The notes: generated by a model not told the origin, from the sequence alone. A DNA stretch of 64,000 nucleotides from Sandaracinaceae bacterium (GCA_040218145.1 JAVJQK010000076.1:1-64000), one strand, 5' to 3'. Shown: positions 55,478 to 64,000, counted from the first letter of the stretch. Numbers and translations: made by a program.

Positions 55478-58417
55478 ATGCGGTGCTTGTTGGCTTGTCT
55501 CGCGCTGCTCGCCGTCGGGTGCGAGCGCGGTTGCTTCGATGGGGACGAGGACTGCGTGGTGGCGACGCCTTGCGCCGCGCTGGCGTTCGAGTGCGCGACG
55601 CCGCGGGTGGAGGTGCGGGTGCTCGAGGCGGGCGACGCGATCCCCGGCGGGGTCGACGCGCTGGCCGCGCCGGGCGACGTGATCCTCACCAATGGTGTCG
55701 CGACCGCGGTCATCGACGCGATCGATCACCCGCACTACGTCGCGCCCACGGGCGGCAACCTGCTCGACCTGACGAGCGCGACCGGCGACGACGACTCGCT
55801 GACGCACGTGTTCCACGCGGTGGGCCTGCTGCCGGAGGACTCCTTCTCCTACGAGCGGCTCACCATCGACCGCGGCGACGGCTACGCGGCGGTGCAGGTG
55901 GTCGGCACCCTCGCCGGCTGGCCCGACGTGCGCGTCGCCACGCGCTACGAGATGCGGCCCTGCGAGCCCGGGATCCGCGTGCGCACGGAGATGATGCACC
56001 ACGGGCCCGAGCCGCGGAGCTGGGCGCTGGTGGACGCGTGGTACTGGAGCGGCCGCGAGGCGGTGCCGTTCTCGCCGGGCCGCGGCTTCGACCAGCCGGG
56101 CATCATCGATCCCGTGCACGAGTCGTGGGAGTCGCAGCCGTGGTTCGCCGCCGCCGCGCACACCACGCCGTCGGCCGCGTACGTGGAGATCGCCTGCGAC
56201 GCGGACGCGCTCTTCGGCTTCCACTCCGAGCAGATCACCGGCGTGGGGCGCGCGCCGCGCATCGCGCAGCCCCGAACGACCGAGGTCTTCGAGCGCTTCA
56301 TCGGCGTCGCGCCCGGTCGCTCGATCGCGCCCGCGTCGGACATCGCGGCCGAGGTGCGCAGCCAGCTCCTCGCCGAGCGCTACGTGACGCTCAGCGGCCG
56401 GGTGGAGGGCGACGGGCTGGGCGACGAGGCGCGCGCGACGCTCCTGATCGACAAGGACGGCCGGCCCTTCACGCAGGTCACGCCCGACGCCGAGGGAAAC
56501 TGGTCCGCGCGCGTGCCGAGCCCGGGCGACTACCGGGTGGCGCTGCTGACCTTCGGGACCGAGGCCGACGCGGCGGTAGCCGAGGTGCGCGGCGGGGACG
56601 ACGTGGAGGCGCCGTCGCTGAGCGCCCCCCCGACGGCCGAGCTCGCGCTGTCGGTGACCGTGGACGGGGTGGCGGATCACGCGCAGGTCTTCGTGTGGCC
56701 CGCGGACGACGCGACCGACGACGCAGTGCGGGTGAAGCTCTTCGAGTCGTTCACGGAGTGCGCGCCGCTCGTGGGCGCGCCGCACGGCGGATCTCCCGCG
56801 TGCAACCGCGTGCTCGTGGACGAGCCGATGACGGTGCGCGTGCCGCCCGGGCGCTACGACGTCTTCGCCACGGGGGGCCCGTTCGCGAGCGTGGCCCGAC
56901 AGACGGTGAGCGTGGCCGAGGGCGAGACGGCCGACGTGGCGCTCGCGATCGAGCGGCTGGACGCCATGCCGGCCGGGACGCTGAGCGGGGACTTCCACGT
57001 GCACGGCGGCGCGAGCTTCGACTCGACCATCCCCGACTTCGATCGCGTGCGCGCGTTCCTCGCCGCGAACGTCGACGTGATCGTCGCGACCGACCACGAC
57101 GTGGTCTGGGACTACGCGGACGCGCGAGACGCGCTCGGCGCGGACGCGCGCATGCAGATCCTCGTGGGGCTCGAGACGACGGGTCACGTGCTCTTCGATC
57201 TGACGCCCGGCAACTCCATCCCGCAGGTCATCGGTCACTGGAACGTGTGGCCGCTGGCGTTCGAGCCGAGCGGGCCGTACCGCGGCGCGCCGTGGGACGA
57301 GCTGGTGGAGCCCGGCGCGCTCTTCGACCGCTTCGTCGAGGCGGGCTGGCCCGAGGCGGACGGCGTCATCCAGCTCAACCACCCGTGGGCCGCCGCGCAG
57401 TTCGGGCGCGACCTCGGCTTCCCCCGCGCGGTCGGCGTCGACGCGCGCGAGCCTCTCCCCACCGAGTTCGACGGGACGGGGCAGTCGATGATCCTGCGCA
57501 CCCCGCCCGGCGCGGGCTTCGGCAACGCCGACTACCACGCGCAGGAGGTCATGAACGGCACCGAGAACGAGGACCTGCTGCCGTACCGCGCCTACTGGTT
57601 CTACCTGCTCAGTCAAGGCATCTTGCGGGCGGGCACGGCGAACAGCGACTCGCACACGCTGGTCGACAACGTGCTGGGCACCCCGCGCACGATCGTGACG
57701 ACCGACACGACGCTCGACGCGTTCGACGAGGTCGCGTTCAACGCCGCCATCCGCGCGGGGCGCATGACGGGCACGAACGGGCCGGTGATCGAGGTCTCGC
57801 TCGAAGACGACGCGGGCGCGGCGCGCGGGCCGTCGCTGGAGGCCTTCACGCCCATGACGGGAGGCGCGCTTCAGATCCGCGTGCGCGCCGCGGCGTGGGT
57901 GCCCGTCGAGGAGATCCGGGTGGTCGTCAACGGGCGGGTGGCGCGCACGCTCGCGGCCGAGCTGACGCACCCCGAGGACCCGCTGGCGGCCGAGGTGGTC
58001 ACGCGCTTCGACGGGGAGATCGCGCTGAGCGAGCTGAGCGAGCCCGGACGCGACGCGTGGATCGTGGTCGAGGCGGGGGCGCCCTTGCCGTTGAGCGGCG
58101 ACCTCGACTGCGACGGCATCCCCGACACGAGCGACAACGACGGCGACGGCGTGGTCGACTGGCGCGACGTGGACCGCAACGACGACGACGTGGTCGACGC
58201 GTCTGACGCGGACGAGATCGAGGGGCCGCCCGAGGCGTGCGACCCGGACCAGGACCTCGGGCCCATCGGACACACGGCGCGGCCGGACCGGGCGTCGCGC
58301 GAGTATCTGTTCTGGGCGGTCACGCCAGGCGGATACCCCGCGTCGTTCACCAACCCGCTGATCGTCGACGTGGCGGGCGACGGCTTCGACGCGCCGGGGC
58401 TCGGAGGTGAGCGATGA
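55478..58417 (+). CDS. PHP-domain metallophosphoesterase-like lipoprotein (CehA/McbA type)
   Basis: 979 aa. MRCLLACLALLAVGC is a lipoprotein signal. Residues 20-500 hold beta-sandwich modules, one carboxypeptidase-regulatory-like (about 310-360). Residues 500-760 are the PHP fold: His507-X-His509 (GDFHVHGG), His540 (ATDHDVV), a WNVWPLAFE segment, and Asp724-Ser-His726 (NSDSHT). A calcium-type Asp repeat near 870-910 (DNDGDGVVDWRDVDRNDDD) recalls type-3 repeats. It would hydrolyse a phosphoester outside the cell. It overlaps the barrel gene at 58414 by four bases (ATGA). Confidence 0.85.
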   Translation: MRCLLACLALLAVGCERGCFDGDEDCVVATPCAALAFECATPRVEVRVLEAGDAIPGGVDALAAPGDVILTNGVATAVIDAIDHPHYVAPTGGNLLDLTSATGDDDSLTHVFHAVGLLPEDSFSYERLTIDRGDGYAAVQVVGTLAGWPDVRVATRYEMRPCEPGIRVRTEMMHHGPEPRSWALVDAWYWSGREAVPFSPGRGFDQPGIIDPVHESWESQPWFAAAAHTTPSAAYVEIACDADALFGFHSEQITGVGRAPRIAQPRTTEVFERFIGVAPGRSIAPASDIAAEVRSQLLAERYVTLSGRVEGDGLGDEARATLLIDKDGRPFTQVTPDAEGNWSARVPSPGDYRVALLTFGTEADAAVAEVRGGDDVEAPSLSAPPTAELALSVTVDGVADHAQVFVWPADDATDDAVRVKLFESFTECAPLVGAPHGGSPACNRVLVDEPMTVRVPPGRYDVFATGGPFASVARQTVSVAEGETADVALAIERLDAMPAGTLSGDFHVHGGASFDSTIPDFDRVRAFLAANVDVIVATDHDVVWDYADARDALGADARMQILVGLETTGHVLFDLTPGNSIPQVIGHWNVWPLAFEPSGPYRGAPWDELVEPGALFDRFVEAGWPEADGVIQLNHPWAAAQFGRDLGFPRAVGVDAREPLPTEFDGTGQSMILRTPPGAGFGNADYHAQEVMNGTENEDLLPYRAYWFYLLSQGILRAGTANSDSHTLVDNVLGTPRTIVTTDTTLDAFDEVAFNAAIRAGRMTGTNGPVIEVSLEDDAGAARGPSLEAFTPMTGGALQIRVRAAAWVPVEEIRVVVNGRVARTLAAELTHPEDPLAAEVVTRFDGEIALSELSEPGRDAWIVVEAGAPLPLSGDLDCDGIPDTSDNDGDGVVDWRDVDRNDDDVVDASDADEIEGPPEACDPDQDLGPIGHTARPDRASREYLFWAVTPGGYPASFTNPLIVDVAGDGFDAPGLGGER

Positions 58418-59679
58418 GCCGGGTCTCGATGTGCTTCGTGGCGGTCTGGCTCGTGGCGTCGCCGGGCGCGGCGCAGGAGGGCGGAGTGAGCGAGAGAGGC
58501 GCGGCGGGCGACGTCGACTCCGCGTCCGATTCCGAGGGCGCGACCGACTCCCCATCCGCGTCTGCGTCCGACCCCGACTCTGCGTCCGCAGCCGACTCTG
58601 CGTCCGCGGCCGAATCCGCTTCCGCAGCCGAATCCGCTTCCGCCACCGAATCCGCATCCGCATCCGCATCCGCTTCCGCGACCGAGTCCGCATCCGCTTC
58701 CGCGACCGAGTCCGCATCCGCGACCGACGCCGCATCCGCGACCGGCGCCGCGTCCGCGACCGGCGCCGCGTCCGCGACCGACGCCGCGTCCGCGTCCGCG
58801 ACCGAGTCCGAATCCGGTCCCGAGCCCGAGCCCGACTCCGATCTCGAGACCGACTCCGAACTCGAGACCGACTCCGATTCGGCGCTCTCGGGCGGCGGAC
58901 TCGACCCCTGCGCCACCGACCTCCGCAGTCGGCCCGTCGGGCCGCTCCAGATCGGAATCGAAGACGGCAACCTCGGTCTGCCCCACCGCGCGTGCCCGCG
59001 GGACGAGCTGGCGATCGGGGGCGACCTCCTCCTCGTCGCGCACTCCGCGGAGCTCTACGGCAACCTGCGCGTCGGCGGCCGGGCTCGGGTCAGCGCGCGG
59101 CTCTTCGACCCGAAGGTCGAGATGTTCCTCTCCTGGGAACCCATCCGATACCAGACCATCCTCGGCGCGGTCTCCGCCGACTACCTCGGGCTCGGCTACC
59201 TCGGCTGGGGCGTCAGCGCGCAGGTGCACCGAGACGACGGAAGGGTCGTCGCCGTCACCGGCCGCTTCGTCGCGCCCACCACGAGCGGCCTCGACCGCGG
59301 CACCACCCCGCTCTCGCTCGACCTCGGCGTCACCGCCGCCTACCAGGCGAGCGCGCACTTCCGCTTCCACGCATGGGTCAACTTGCTGGGCACCGTCTAC
59401 ACCGGCGGCCCCGCCGCGGGCCGCGCGGGGCTGCGCGTCGGCGGCGGCGCGGACTGGCGGCCTTACGAGTGGCTCTCGCTCGTGGCCGAGGTCGTCAGCG
59501 GCTTCGGCTACCGCGACGCCCTCGATCTCCTGGCCGTGAGCGCCGGCTTCCGCTTCGCGCTCGGCACCGAGGTCGGCCTAGAGCTCGGCGCGACCATGCC
59601 GCTCCTCGGCCAGCGCGCCTACGACGACGGCGCCCTCCCCATCGCCGCCACCCTCATGCTCGCCTGGCGCCTCCGCTGA
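58414..59679 (+). CDS. Outer-membrane beta-barrel-like protein with Ser/Ala repeat stalk
   Basis: 421 aa. A Sec signal (MSRVSMCFVAVWLVASPGAAQ) is followed by a low-complexity stalk of Ser/Ala/Glu/Asp (about 35-165). Then comes a barrel-like region (about 190-421) of alternating strands with FRFALGTEVGLELGATMPL and a terminal LMLAWRLR, typical of C-terminal barrel strands. It likely sits in the outer membrane with the stalk outside, near the coupled PHP lipoprotein. Confidence 0.8.
   Translation: MSRVSMCFVAVWLVASPGAAQEGGVSERGAAGDVDSASDSEGATDSPSASASDPDSASAADSASAAESASAAESASATESASASASASATESASASATESASATDAASATGAASATGAASATDAASASATESESGPEPEPDSDLETDSELETDSDSALSGGGLDPCATDLRSRPVGPLQIGIEDGNLGLPHRACPRDELAIGGDLLLVAHSAELYGNLRVGGRARVSARLFDPKVEMFLSWEPIRYQTILGAVSADYLGLGYLGWGVSAQVHRDDGRVVAVTGRFVAPTTSGLDRGTTPLSLDLGVTAAYQASAHFRFHAWVNLLGTVYTGGPAAGRAGLRVGGGADWRPYEWLSLVAEVVSGFGYRDALDLLAVSAGFRFALGTEVGLELGATMPLLGQRAYDDGALPIAATLMLAWRLR
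58545..58820 (+). repeat. TCCGCN hexanucleotide repeat tract (Ser/Ala codons)
   Basis: Repeats of TCCGCA/TCCGCT/TCCGCG units interleaved with GACCGAN units encode the (Ser-Ala)n stalk. Because the unit is six bases, length changes would keep the frame. Confidence 0.7.
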
Positions 59680-59701
59680 GCGCGTCCAGGTCTGGCTTCT
59701 C

Positions 59702-60325
59702 CTACGGGCTGCGCGTGTCGTGCTCGTCGATCGCGCAGATCAACGCCTCCGCAGCGCCCCTGAGCAGAGGCCACTCCGAGCTCGTGGTGAGCTCGTCGAT
59801 CGATCGCGGATGGACGATGAGCGCATCGGTGAGCTCGGACAGCCGAGCCGCCGCTTCGCGAACCCGAACGGGCACGTCGTCACGCGGCGCGACCTGGCTC
59901 CACGCCGCGTGCCACTCGTGATGGAGCTCGATGTGGTCTGGCAACCGCTCGCGGCAGAGCTCCACCGACTGGAGCGTCGCTGCGTACCACCGCAACCGGT
60001 GAAACGGCCCTCCGCGCATGGCCTCGAGCTCGGTGAGGAGGGCGGGCAGCAGCTCCGCGAAGGATCCATGGCTCATGAGGAGTCGAGTCTCCGCGTCCGC
60101 TTGGGCCCGGTCGCGCGGTACGCCCCGACCGGCGGCGATGGCGCGCACTCGTCCGGTCGCGTCGTCGACGAGGAAGGTCAGCGTGAGCTCGTACCCGCGA
60201 CGCTCCCGCACCGAGCGGATCGTCCACGCCTGCTCCGCCCACGACTCTTGCAACGGTGTCACCCCGACGTGGTCCCAGCCGTGCTCGGCCAGCCCGTGCA
60301 GCAGCGCTCGCTCGAACGCCCTCAC
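59702..60325 (-). CDS. Hypothetical protein, third gene of the TPM operon
   Basis: 207 aa from GTG 60325, four bases after the upstream stop (60330). The frame is open to 60403, but that start would overlap the TPM gene. The protein is helical with a YELTLTFLVDDATGRV beta segment (about 45-60) and a Trp/His-rich HHEWHAAW middle. No family is recognised. It is probably cytoplasmic. Confidence 0.65.
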   Translation of the reverse strand: MRAFERALLHGLAEHGWDHVGVTPLQESWAEQAWTIRSVRERRGYELTLTFLVDDATGRVRAIAAGRGVPRDRAQADAETRLLMSHGSFAELLPALLTELEAMRGGPFHRLRWYAATLQSVELCRERLPDHIELHHEWHAAWSQVAPRDDVPVRVREAAARLSELTDALIVHPRSIDELTTSSEWPLLRGAAEALICAIDEHDTRSP

Positions 60326-60329
60326 GCCG

Positions 60330-61544
60330 CTACCAGCGCCCGCTCGATCCGCCGCCGCTCGAGCGCCCTCCGCCGCCTCCGCCGAAGGAGGAGGAGCCAC
60401 CACTCGAGAAGCCGCTGCCGCCGCCGCTGTTCTGGCGCGGCTTCGGCTTGCGAGGGATGACCCGGGTGTGGGTCGACGACCGACGGCAGTGCGCGCAGCT
60501 GACGGTGACCTCGGCCAGGCCGGTGCTGTGCTCGGTGGCGGCCTGAATGGTCCGGCTCACCGACGACTGGGTGCGCGCGCCGCATCCGTCGCAGGTGCGG
60601 TAGCGCGTGAAAATCGCGGCGTAGCGCCGCTCGATGAGGTGGTCGCACGACTGACAGGCCCAGACGTCGTAGTCGACGCTGCCGACCTCCTCCTCCTTGC
60701 GCTCGGCGGAGCTCAGGTGCGCGTCGTCCTCGACCTCACCGAAGCGCATCATGGGCGAGCCGCACTCTTCGCACTTGCGCGGTCGGTATCGGAGGATGAG
60801 CCGCAGCGCGACCACGAGGAGGAGCAGGAGCACACCGAGCGCGACCCAGAGGCCGTATCCACCGAGCGCGCCCGACACCTGTTGGAAGAACGTCGGCGAC
60901 TCGTAGGCCCGAGCCGGGACATGCGCCGGCGGCTGATACGGGCGTCGCGAGGGGACCACCAGACGCTTGGTCGCGCTCCCCTCCGTGGCCCCCTCGTGGC
61001 GGGGGTGGACCAGGCCGCCGGGCCCGGCCGAGAAGAGGTTGGACGCCGCGTACCTCGCCCCCTCGAGCATCGCCTCGTTCGGCGAGCCTCGCCGGAACGC
61101 CGGCACGATGACCTCGTTCATCACCCGATCGGAGCGCGCGGTGTTGGCCGGCGTGTCCAGATCGTCTCCCAGCGTGATCTCGGCCGCGCGGTCCTCGATG
61201 GCCGCATAGAGCAGGACTCCATCGTTGTCGTCGGGGCCGCCGAGACGCCAGGCGTTGAACAGGTCGAGCGCGTACTGGGCGGGGCCTCGCGCGCCCGCGG
61301 TGGGCATCACGACGACCGCCAGCTCGTGCCCGGCGCTCGCGACGCGATCGCACTCCCGCTGGATGGCCTCGACCGTGCTCGCGTCGAGCGCGCCGGCGCG
61401 ATCGAGCACGCACCCGGAGGGCCGTGGGAGCGCGGCCGGATCGGGCTGGGCCAGCGCCAGCGCGGGGCCGAACACCAGCGCCGACACCGCGAGGACGGCC
61501 CACCCGCGGATCGCGGTCATCACCCGAGCGTACCTCACGGTCAT
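60330..61544 (-). CDS. TPM-domain membrane protein with zinc-ribbon and Gly/Ser-rich tail
   Basis: 404 aa from ATG 61544 (ATGA overlap with the upstream gene). A signal (MTAIRGWAVLAVSALVFGPALALA) is followed by a TPM domain (about 40-175: ECDRVASAGHELAVVVMP, DNDGVLLYAAIEDR). Next come a membrane helix (about 235-260) and zinc-ribbon-like CXXC pairs (KCEECGSP, CQSCDH, CDGCGART, CAHCRR), and finally a Gly/Ser tail (about 370-404). The same layout occurs in bacterial TPM proteins of unknown role. ATG 61520 would also be leaderless (TACGCT, 6 nt upstream). Confidence 0.8.
   Translation of the reverse strand: MTVRYARVMTAIRGWAVLAVSALVFGPALALAQPDPAALPRPSGCVLDRAGALDASTVEAIQRECDRVASAGHELAVVVMPTAGARGPAQYALDLFNAWRLGGPDDNDGVLLYAAIEDRAAEITLGDDLDTPANTARSDRVMNEVIVPAFRRGSPNEAMLEGARYAASNLFSAGPGGLVHPRHEGATEGSATKRLVVPSRRPYQPPAHVPARAYESPTFFQQVSGALGGYGLWVALGVLLLLLVVALRLILRYRPRKCEECGSPMMRFGEVEDDAHLSSAERKEEEVGSVDYDVWACQSCDHLIERRYAAIFTRYRTCDGCGARTQSSVSRTIQAATEHSTGLAEVTVSCAHCRRSSTHTRVIPRKPKPRQNSGGGSGFSSGGSSSFGGGGGGRSSGGGSSGRW
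61527..61532 (-). promoter_or_regulatory. -10-like hexamer (TACGCT, minus strand) inside the TPM gene start region
   Basis: It ends 6 nt before the internal ATG at 61520. It competes with the coupled ATG at 61544. Confidence 0.3.
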
Positions 61545-62287
61545 GTCTCTCCCTCGAGCTGCGCGTCGAGCGCCTCCCGCACGGGGCATCCTTCGCGGTG
61601 GGTCAACACGAGACGGGTGCGGCGCCCGAAGACGTACACCGCGTCGTCGTCGGCCGGCCCGAGTCGCTCCCGCAGACTGGTTCGCGGCAGTCGGCGTGTG
61701 ACTCCCTCGGCGAAGCGCGCGTACAGCTGCGCTCGGGTCAGGACCACTTCGCGGGGCGTGTCGACCAGCCTCCGATCGGGAGAGGACGCGATCCAGACGA
61801 GCATGCTCTCGAGCGGGCTCGGCCCCGCGCGGCGCGCCACCACGGGATCGACGTCGGCCGCGGTACGGAAGGCGCCTTCGCCCACGGCGTCGTCAAGGGG
61901 GAGCCCCTCCACGTCCTCCCAGGGAACGACGGGGAACGCGACCCAGCCCGGATCGACGACGGCGCCCTTTGCGTTGGGGTTCGCCCGCAGGCGGGTGATC
62001 ACCTCGACCACCATGCGCTCGTGCGCCAGCTGCGCATCCGTCGGCCCCCCCGAGCCGAACCGTCGCTCGGGGACCGTGAGCATGCGCTCGGCCTCGAGAT
62101 GCTTGGTGCTCCACGCGACGTGCAGCGCCGGCCACGGCTCGGCGGCTCGCAGCTCCCGCACCTGACGCAGCCGCAGCTGGATCCCGTGCCCGGGCGGGCC
62201 CCCCGTGTCCAGGTGCAGCTCCGTCTCGCCCACGATCCGCTCCGCGAAGGCGAGCAAGTCGTCGTTCAGCACGACCGAGTACCCCAT
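61541..62287 (-). CDS. Hypothetical protein, first gene of the TPM operon
   Basis: 248 aa from ATG 62287, which has a promoter hexamer six bases upstream; the frame is open to 62335. The sequence starts MGYSVVLNDDLLAFAERIVG, has a Trp/His segment (WPALHVAWSTKHLEAE) and a C-terminal basic stretch (FGRRTRLVLTHREGCPV). It overlaps the TPM gene by four bases, so the two are coupled. No family is recognised. Confidence 0.65.
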   Translation of the reverse strand: MGYSVVLNDDLLAFAERIVGETELHLDTGGPPGHGIQLRLRQVRELRAAEPWPALHVAWSTKHLEAERMLTVPERRFGSGGPTDAQLAHERMVVEVITRLRANPNAKGAVVDPGWVAFPVVPWEDVEGLPLDDAVGEGAFRTAADVDPVVARRAGPSPLESMLVWIASSPDRRLVDTPREVVLTRAQLYARFAEGVTRRLPRTSLRERLGPADDDAVYVFGRRTRLVLTHREGCPVREALDAQLEGET

Positions 62288-62293
62288 CGCCCG

Positions 62294-62299
62294 ATGGTA
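62294..62299 (-). promoter_or_regulatory. -10 hexamer (TACCAT, minus strand) for a leaderless start
   Basis: It ends 6 nt before the minus-strand ATG at 62287, heading the TPM operon. Confidence 0.5.
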
Positions 62300-62430
62300 C
62301 GCGAAGCCGGCGCTGGCGGTGGCTCCACGCCTCACAGAAGCACCTCGGACTGCTCGACGACGGACACCTACCGTTTCGCCGAGGAGCTTCGCGGGGCCGC
62401 GACGCGGTACGCAGAGTAGCGCGCGCTTGG

Positions 62431-62589
62431 CAGGCCGTTGAAGTACCGAGCCCGAAGGATCTCGGAGCGCGACGGCCTGGTTCTCGGTTCGGGGCGACGA
62501 GGAAATGCTTCAGCATTTTCGAGGAGACACGGGCCGAGAGACGGCTCGTCCCGCCCGAGAGACGAGGAGCGAGGTTCTTCAACGGACTG
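62431..62589. repeat. 159-bp imperfect palindrome (REP/MITE-like)
   Basis: Outer arms CAGGCCGTTGAAG (62431-62443) and CTTCAACGGACTG (62577-62589) are inverted copies. The centre AAATGCT-TC-AGCATTT (62503-62518) is a perfect hairpin. Both share the midpoint near 62510. Intermediate sequence shows partial inverted similarity. It has no coding content. Confidence 0.65.
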
Positions 62590-62613
62590 TTGGTCCCGGG
62601 AGAGGATGCCGGG

Positions 62614-63378
62614 TCACGGGGCGGCGAGGGCCAGACCGGAGAGACAGGAGGCGCTGACGAGCGCCATGAGGACGAGCCACGGGGCGGCGCCCGCGAGCAG
62701 GGCGCGGCCGCCGGAGAGGCCGTGCACGTGCTGGGCGACGATGAGCAGCTCGCCGAAGAGCCACAGCTCGGTGCAGAGGACGAGCACGGCCACGACGACC
62801 CCGTTCGACGAGAGCGGCGCGAACACCGAGACGAACGCGTAGAAGAGCAGCGGCGCGTGGGCGTAGGCGCTGCCCCACACGCTGCGGAGCAGGCCGCGGC
62901 CGCCGAGCACGTGGACGGCGGCGTGGAACACGAGGGTGCGGGTCAGGACGTGGGCGGCCTGCGCGACGAGGACGAACGCGAAGATCGGGAGCGCCGCAGG
63001 CAGCGCCACCAGGCCCACCCGCGACGAGAACGTCAGGACGTTCATCAGCGTCGCCACGAGCGCGACGGTGAGCATGACCGTGGCGAGGTATCCGAGCGCC
63101 CGGCCGGGCGAGCCTGGCGTGGCGGCCGAGAAGGTCGGGACCGACGCGAAGAGGACGCCGCGCGTGGTGCGCCACCAGCGGGACGCCCAGCCGCCGACGG
63201 CCTGTTCCCAGGCGATCCGGTCCAGGCCCAACCTCTCACGGCACGCTGCGCACACCCGCGTGTCGGCGTCGCCGGGGCCGAGGCAGGCCCCGCAGACGAG
63301 GTCACCACAGCGCGCGCAGATCGCGTCGGCCGCGGTGTCCGGGTGCGCGGCGCAGCGGGCTTCGGGCGCGATCTCCAT
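62614..63378 (-). CDS. B-box zinc-finger/Yip1-like membrane protein
   Basis: 254 aa from ATG 63378. Residues 1-50 hold B-box-type zinc-binding cysteines and His (CAAHPDTAADAICARCGDL in two pieces, VCGACL, VCAACRE). Then about five membrane helices (about 88-250) form a Yip1-like region. GTG 63492 is an alternative that would add more cysteines (RCTLCSVQ). Function unknown; the architecture is common in Myxococcota. Confidence 0.7.
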   Translation of the reverse strand: MEIAPEARCAAHPDTAADAICARCGDLVCGACLGPGDADTRVCAACRERLGLDRIAWEQAVGGWASRWWRTTRGVLFASVPTFSAATPGSPGRALGYLATVMLTVALVATLMNVLTFSSRVGLVALPAALPIFAFVLVAQAAHVLTRTLVFHAAVHVLGGRGLLRSVWGSAYAHAPLLFYAFVSVFAPLSSNGVVVAVLVLCTELWLFGELLIVAQHVHGLSGGRALLAGAAPWLVLMALVSASCLSGLALAAP

Positions 63379-63525
63379 GCCACACGGAGAGTTGCAGCGA
63401 TGCGCGGCTGCGTCGAGCCGCTTCTGGACGCTGCACAGTGTGCACCTGACGACACGGGTGAGTGGGTCGGGGCAGGGAGAGACCGCGCCCACGTCGATGG
63501 CACATGACGTGCGCGGGGTCGGGGC

Positions 63526-64000
63526 ATGGAACTCTCATCGCGAGCCCTCCTGAGCGTGTTCGCTTGCCTCCTCTCGGCGTGCGGACCGGTGATGGCGCTC
63601 GGACAGAACCTGCGCGAGATGCGCGCGATGCGGACGCTGCGCGGTGAGGTGCGCGTGGAGGGATGGAGCGGGGCGCCCATCGTCGCGATGGTGCTGCGCG
63701 CTCCCCCCGATGAAGGCGCGCCGTACGAGATCGTCGACTACGAGCGGCTGGAGCGGCCCGGCCCGTATCGCTTCCTGGTGGAGGCCGGGACGTTCCGGGT
63801 GGTGGCCTTCGAGGACGCCAACGCGGACCTGCACTACCAGCCCGGGGAGCGGATCGGCGCGTACCGCGGCTACCTCGACGTCGAGGTGGATCGCGCTCGG
63901 GCCTCGCTCGACATCGTCGTCCGCGATCTCGAGAGCCGGGCCGCCCGCGCGATCGCGAGGGCCGCGCCCGCGACGCCCGAGGCGCGCAGCCTGCACATCG
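63526..64000 (+). CDS. Lipoprotein, N-terminal part (3' end outside window)
   Basis: At least 158 aa, open to the window end. MELSSRALLSVFACLLSAC is a lipoprotein signal (LSAC). The following region (about 35-125) is a beta domain with FRVVAFEDANADLHYQPGE, a pattern seen before alpha/beta-hydrolase domains in some Myxococcota lipoproteins; the downstream domain cannot be seen. No ribosome site is obvious. No stop occurs in this frame. Confidence 0.7.
   Translation, partial: MELSSRALLSVFACLLSACGPVMALGQNLREMRAMRTLRGEVRVEGWSGAPIVAMVLRAPPDEGAPYEIVDYERLERPGPYRFLVEAGTFRVVAFEDANADLHYQPGERIGAYRGYLDVEVDRARASLDIVVRDLESRAARAIARAAPATPEARSLHI

Larger units (their letters stand above)
62288..62613. other. 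Intergenic stretch containing a quasi-palindromic element
   Basis: 326 bases between the first TPM-operon gene and the B-box gene. The main content is the 159-bp imperfect inverted repeat at 62431-62589 and the promoter hexamer at 62294. No other structure was seen. Confidence 0.6.

Overview
The window is about 70% GC with almost no intergenic space. It looks like the chromosome of a Myxococcota (Polyangia) bacterium, probably near Sandaracinaceae. The evidence is the large number of lipoproteins with Asp/Ala/Gly-rich linkers after the lipobox, MopE-type Cys/Asp repeats, a MYXO-CTERM sorting tail, eukaryotic-type Ser/Thr kinases, and a kinase-fused sigma54 activator. I see no rRNA, tRNA, CRISPR array, insertion sequence or phage module. 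I annotate 56 protein-coding loci: one is cut at each window edge, one is frameshifted, and two are too short for routine ORF calling. About 20 of the 56 are predicted lipoproteins.

Layout. Positions 1-12.1 kb hold a cut hypothetical gene, a stand-alone Ser/Thr kinase, a secreted DNase I-like nuclease, paired small lipoproteins, a Tat-exported beta-helix protein, a CMD-family protein, a secreted esterase lipoprotein, a hybrid histidine kinase and a lipoprotein with a threefold repeat. Positions 12.1-18.2 kb hold the most striking locus: a 1383-aa kinase-like/AAA/TPR/GAF/sigma54-activator fusion transcribed away from two MopE-like Cys-rich lipoproteins. Between them lie a textbook -24/-12 promoter and upstream dyad repeats, which suggests a self-contained sigma54 circuit. 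Positions 18.2-29.5 kb hold more lipoproteins, a divergent pair of putative polysaccharide-active exported proteins, a frameshifted membrane-anchored SMI1/KNR4 gene, a SIMPL protein, a lipoprotein coupled to a ferritin-like protein, and an amidohydrolase. Positions 29.7-38.8 kb hold a 1264-aa HEAT-repeat protein, then a SahR-like ArsR/methyltransferase-fold repressor overlapping full-length cobalamin-dependent methionine synthase (metH). The operon has a visible promoter and operator. Positions 38.8-44.4 kb hold a site-2-protease homologue lacking its catalytic glutamate, small membrane proteins, a prolyl-hydroxylase-like enzyme, a 50-aa zinc ribbon, a GST and a thioesterase. Positions 44.5-54.9 kb hold a 2413-aa lipoprotein ending in a transglutaminase domain, then a radical SAM enzyme divergent from a flavin-dependent halogenase. 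Positions 55-64 kb hold a PHP/CehA-like lipoprotein overlapping an outer-membrane barrel with a Ser/Ala repeat stalk, a three-gene TPM operon, a 159-bp quasi-palindrome, a B-box/multi-TM protein and a cut lipoprotein gene.

Regulation. About a dozen genes have a TANNNT-type -10 hexamer ending only 5-9 nt before the start codon and no Shine-Dalgarno, which implies widespread leaderless transcription. Other genes have clear GGAGG-type sites or ATGA/GTGA overlaps that show coupling. Functions marked as family-level rest on motifs I can read; physiological roles are inference.
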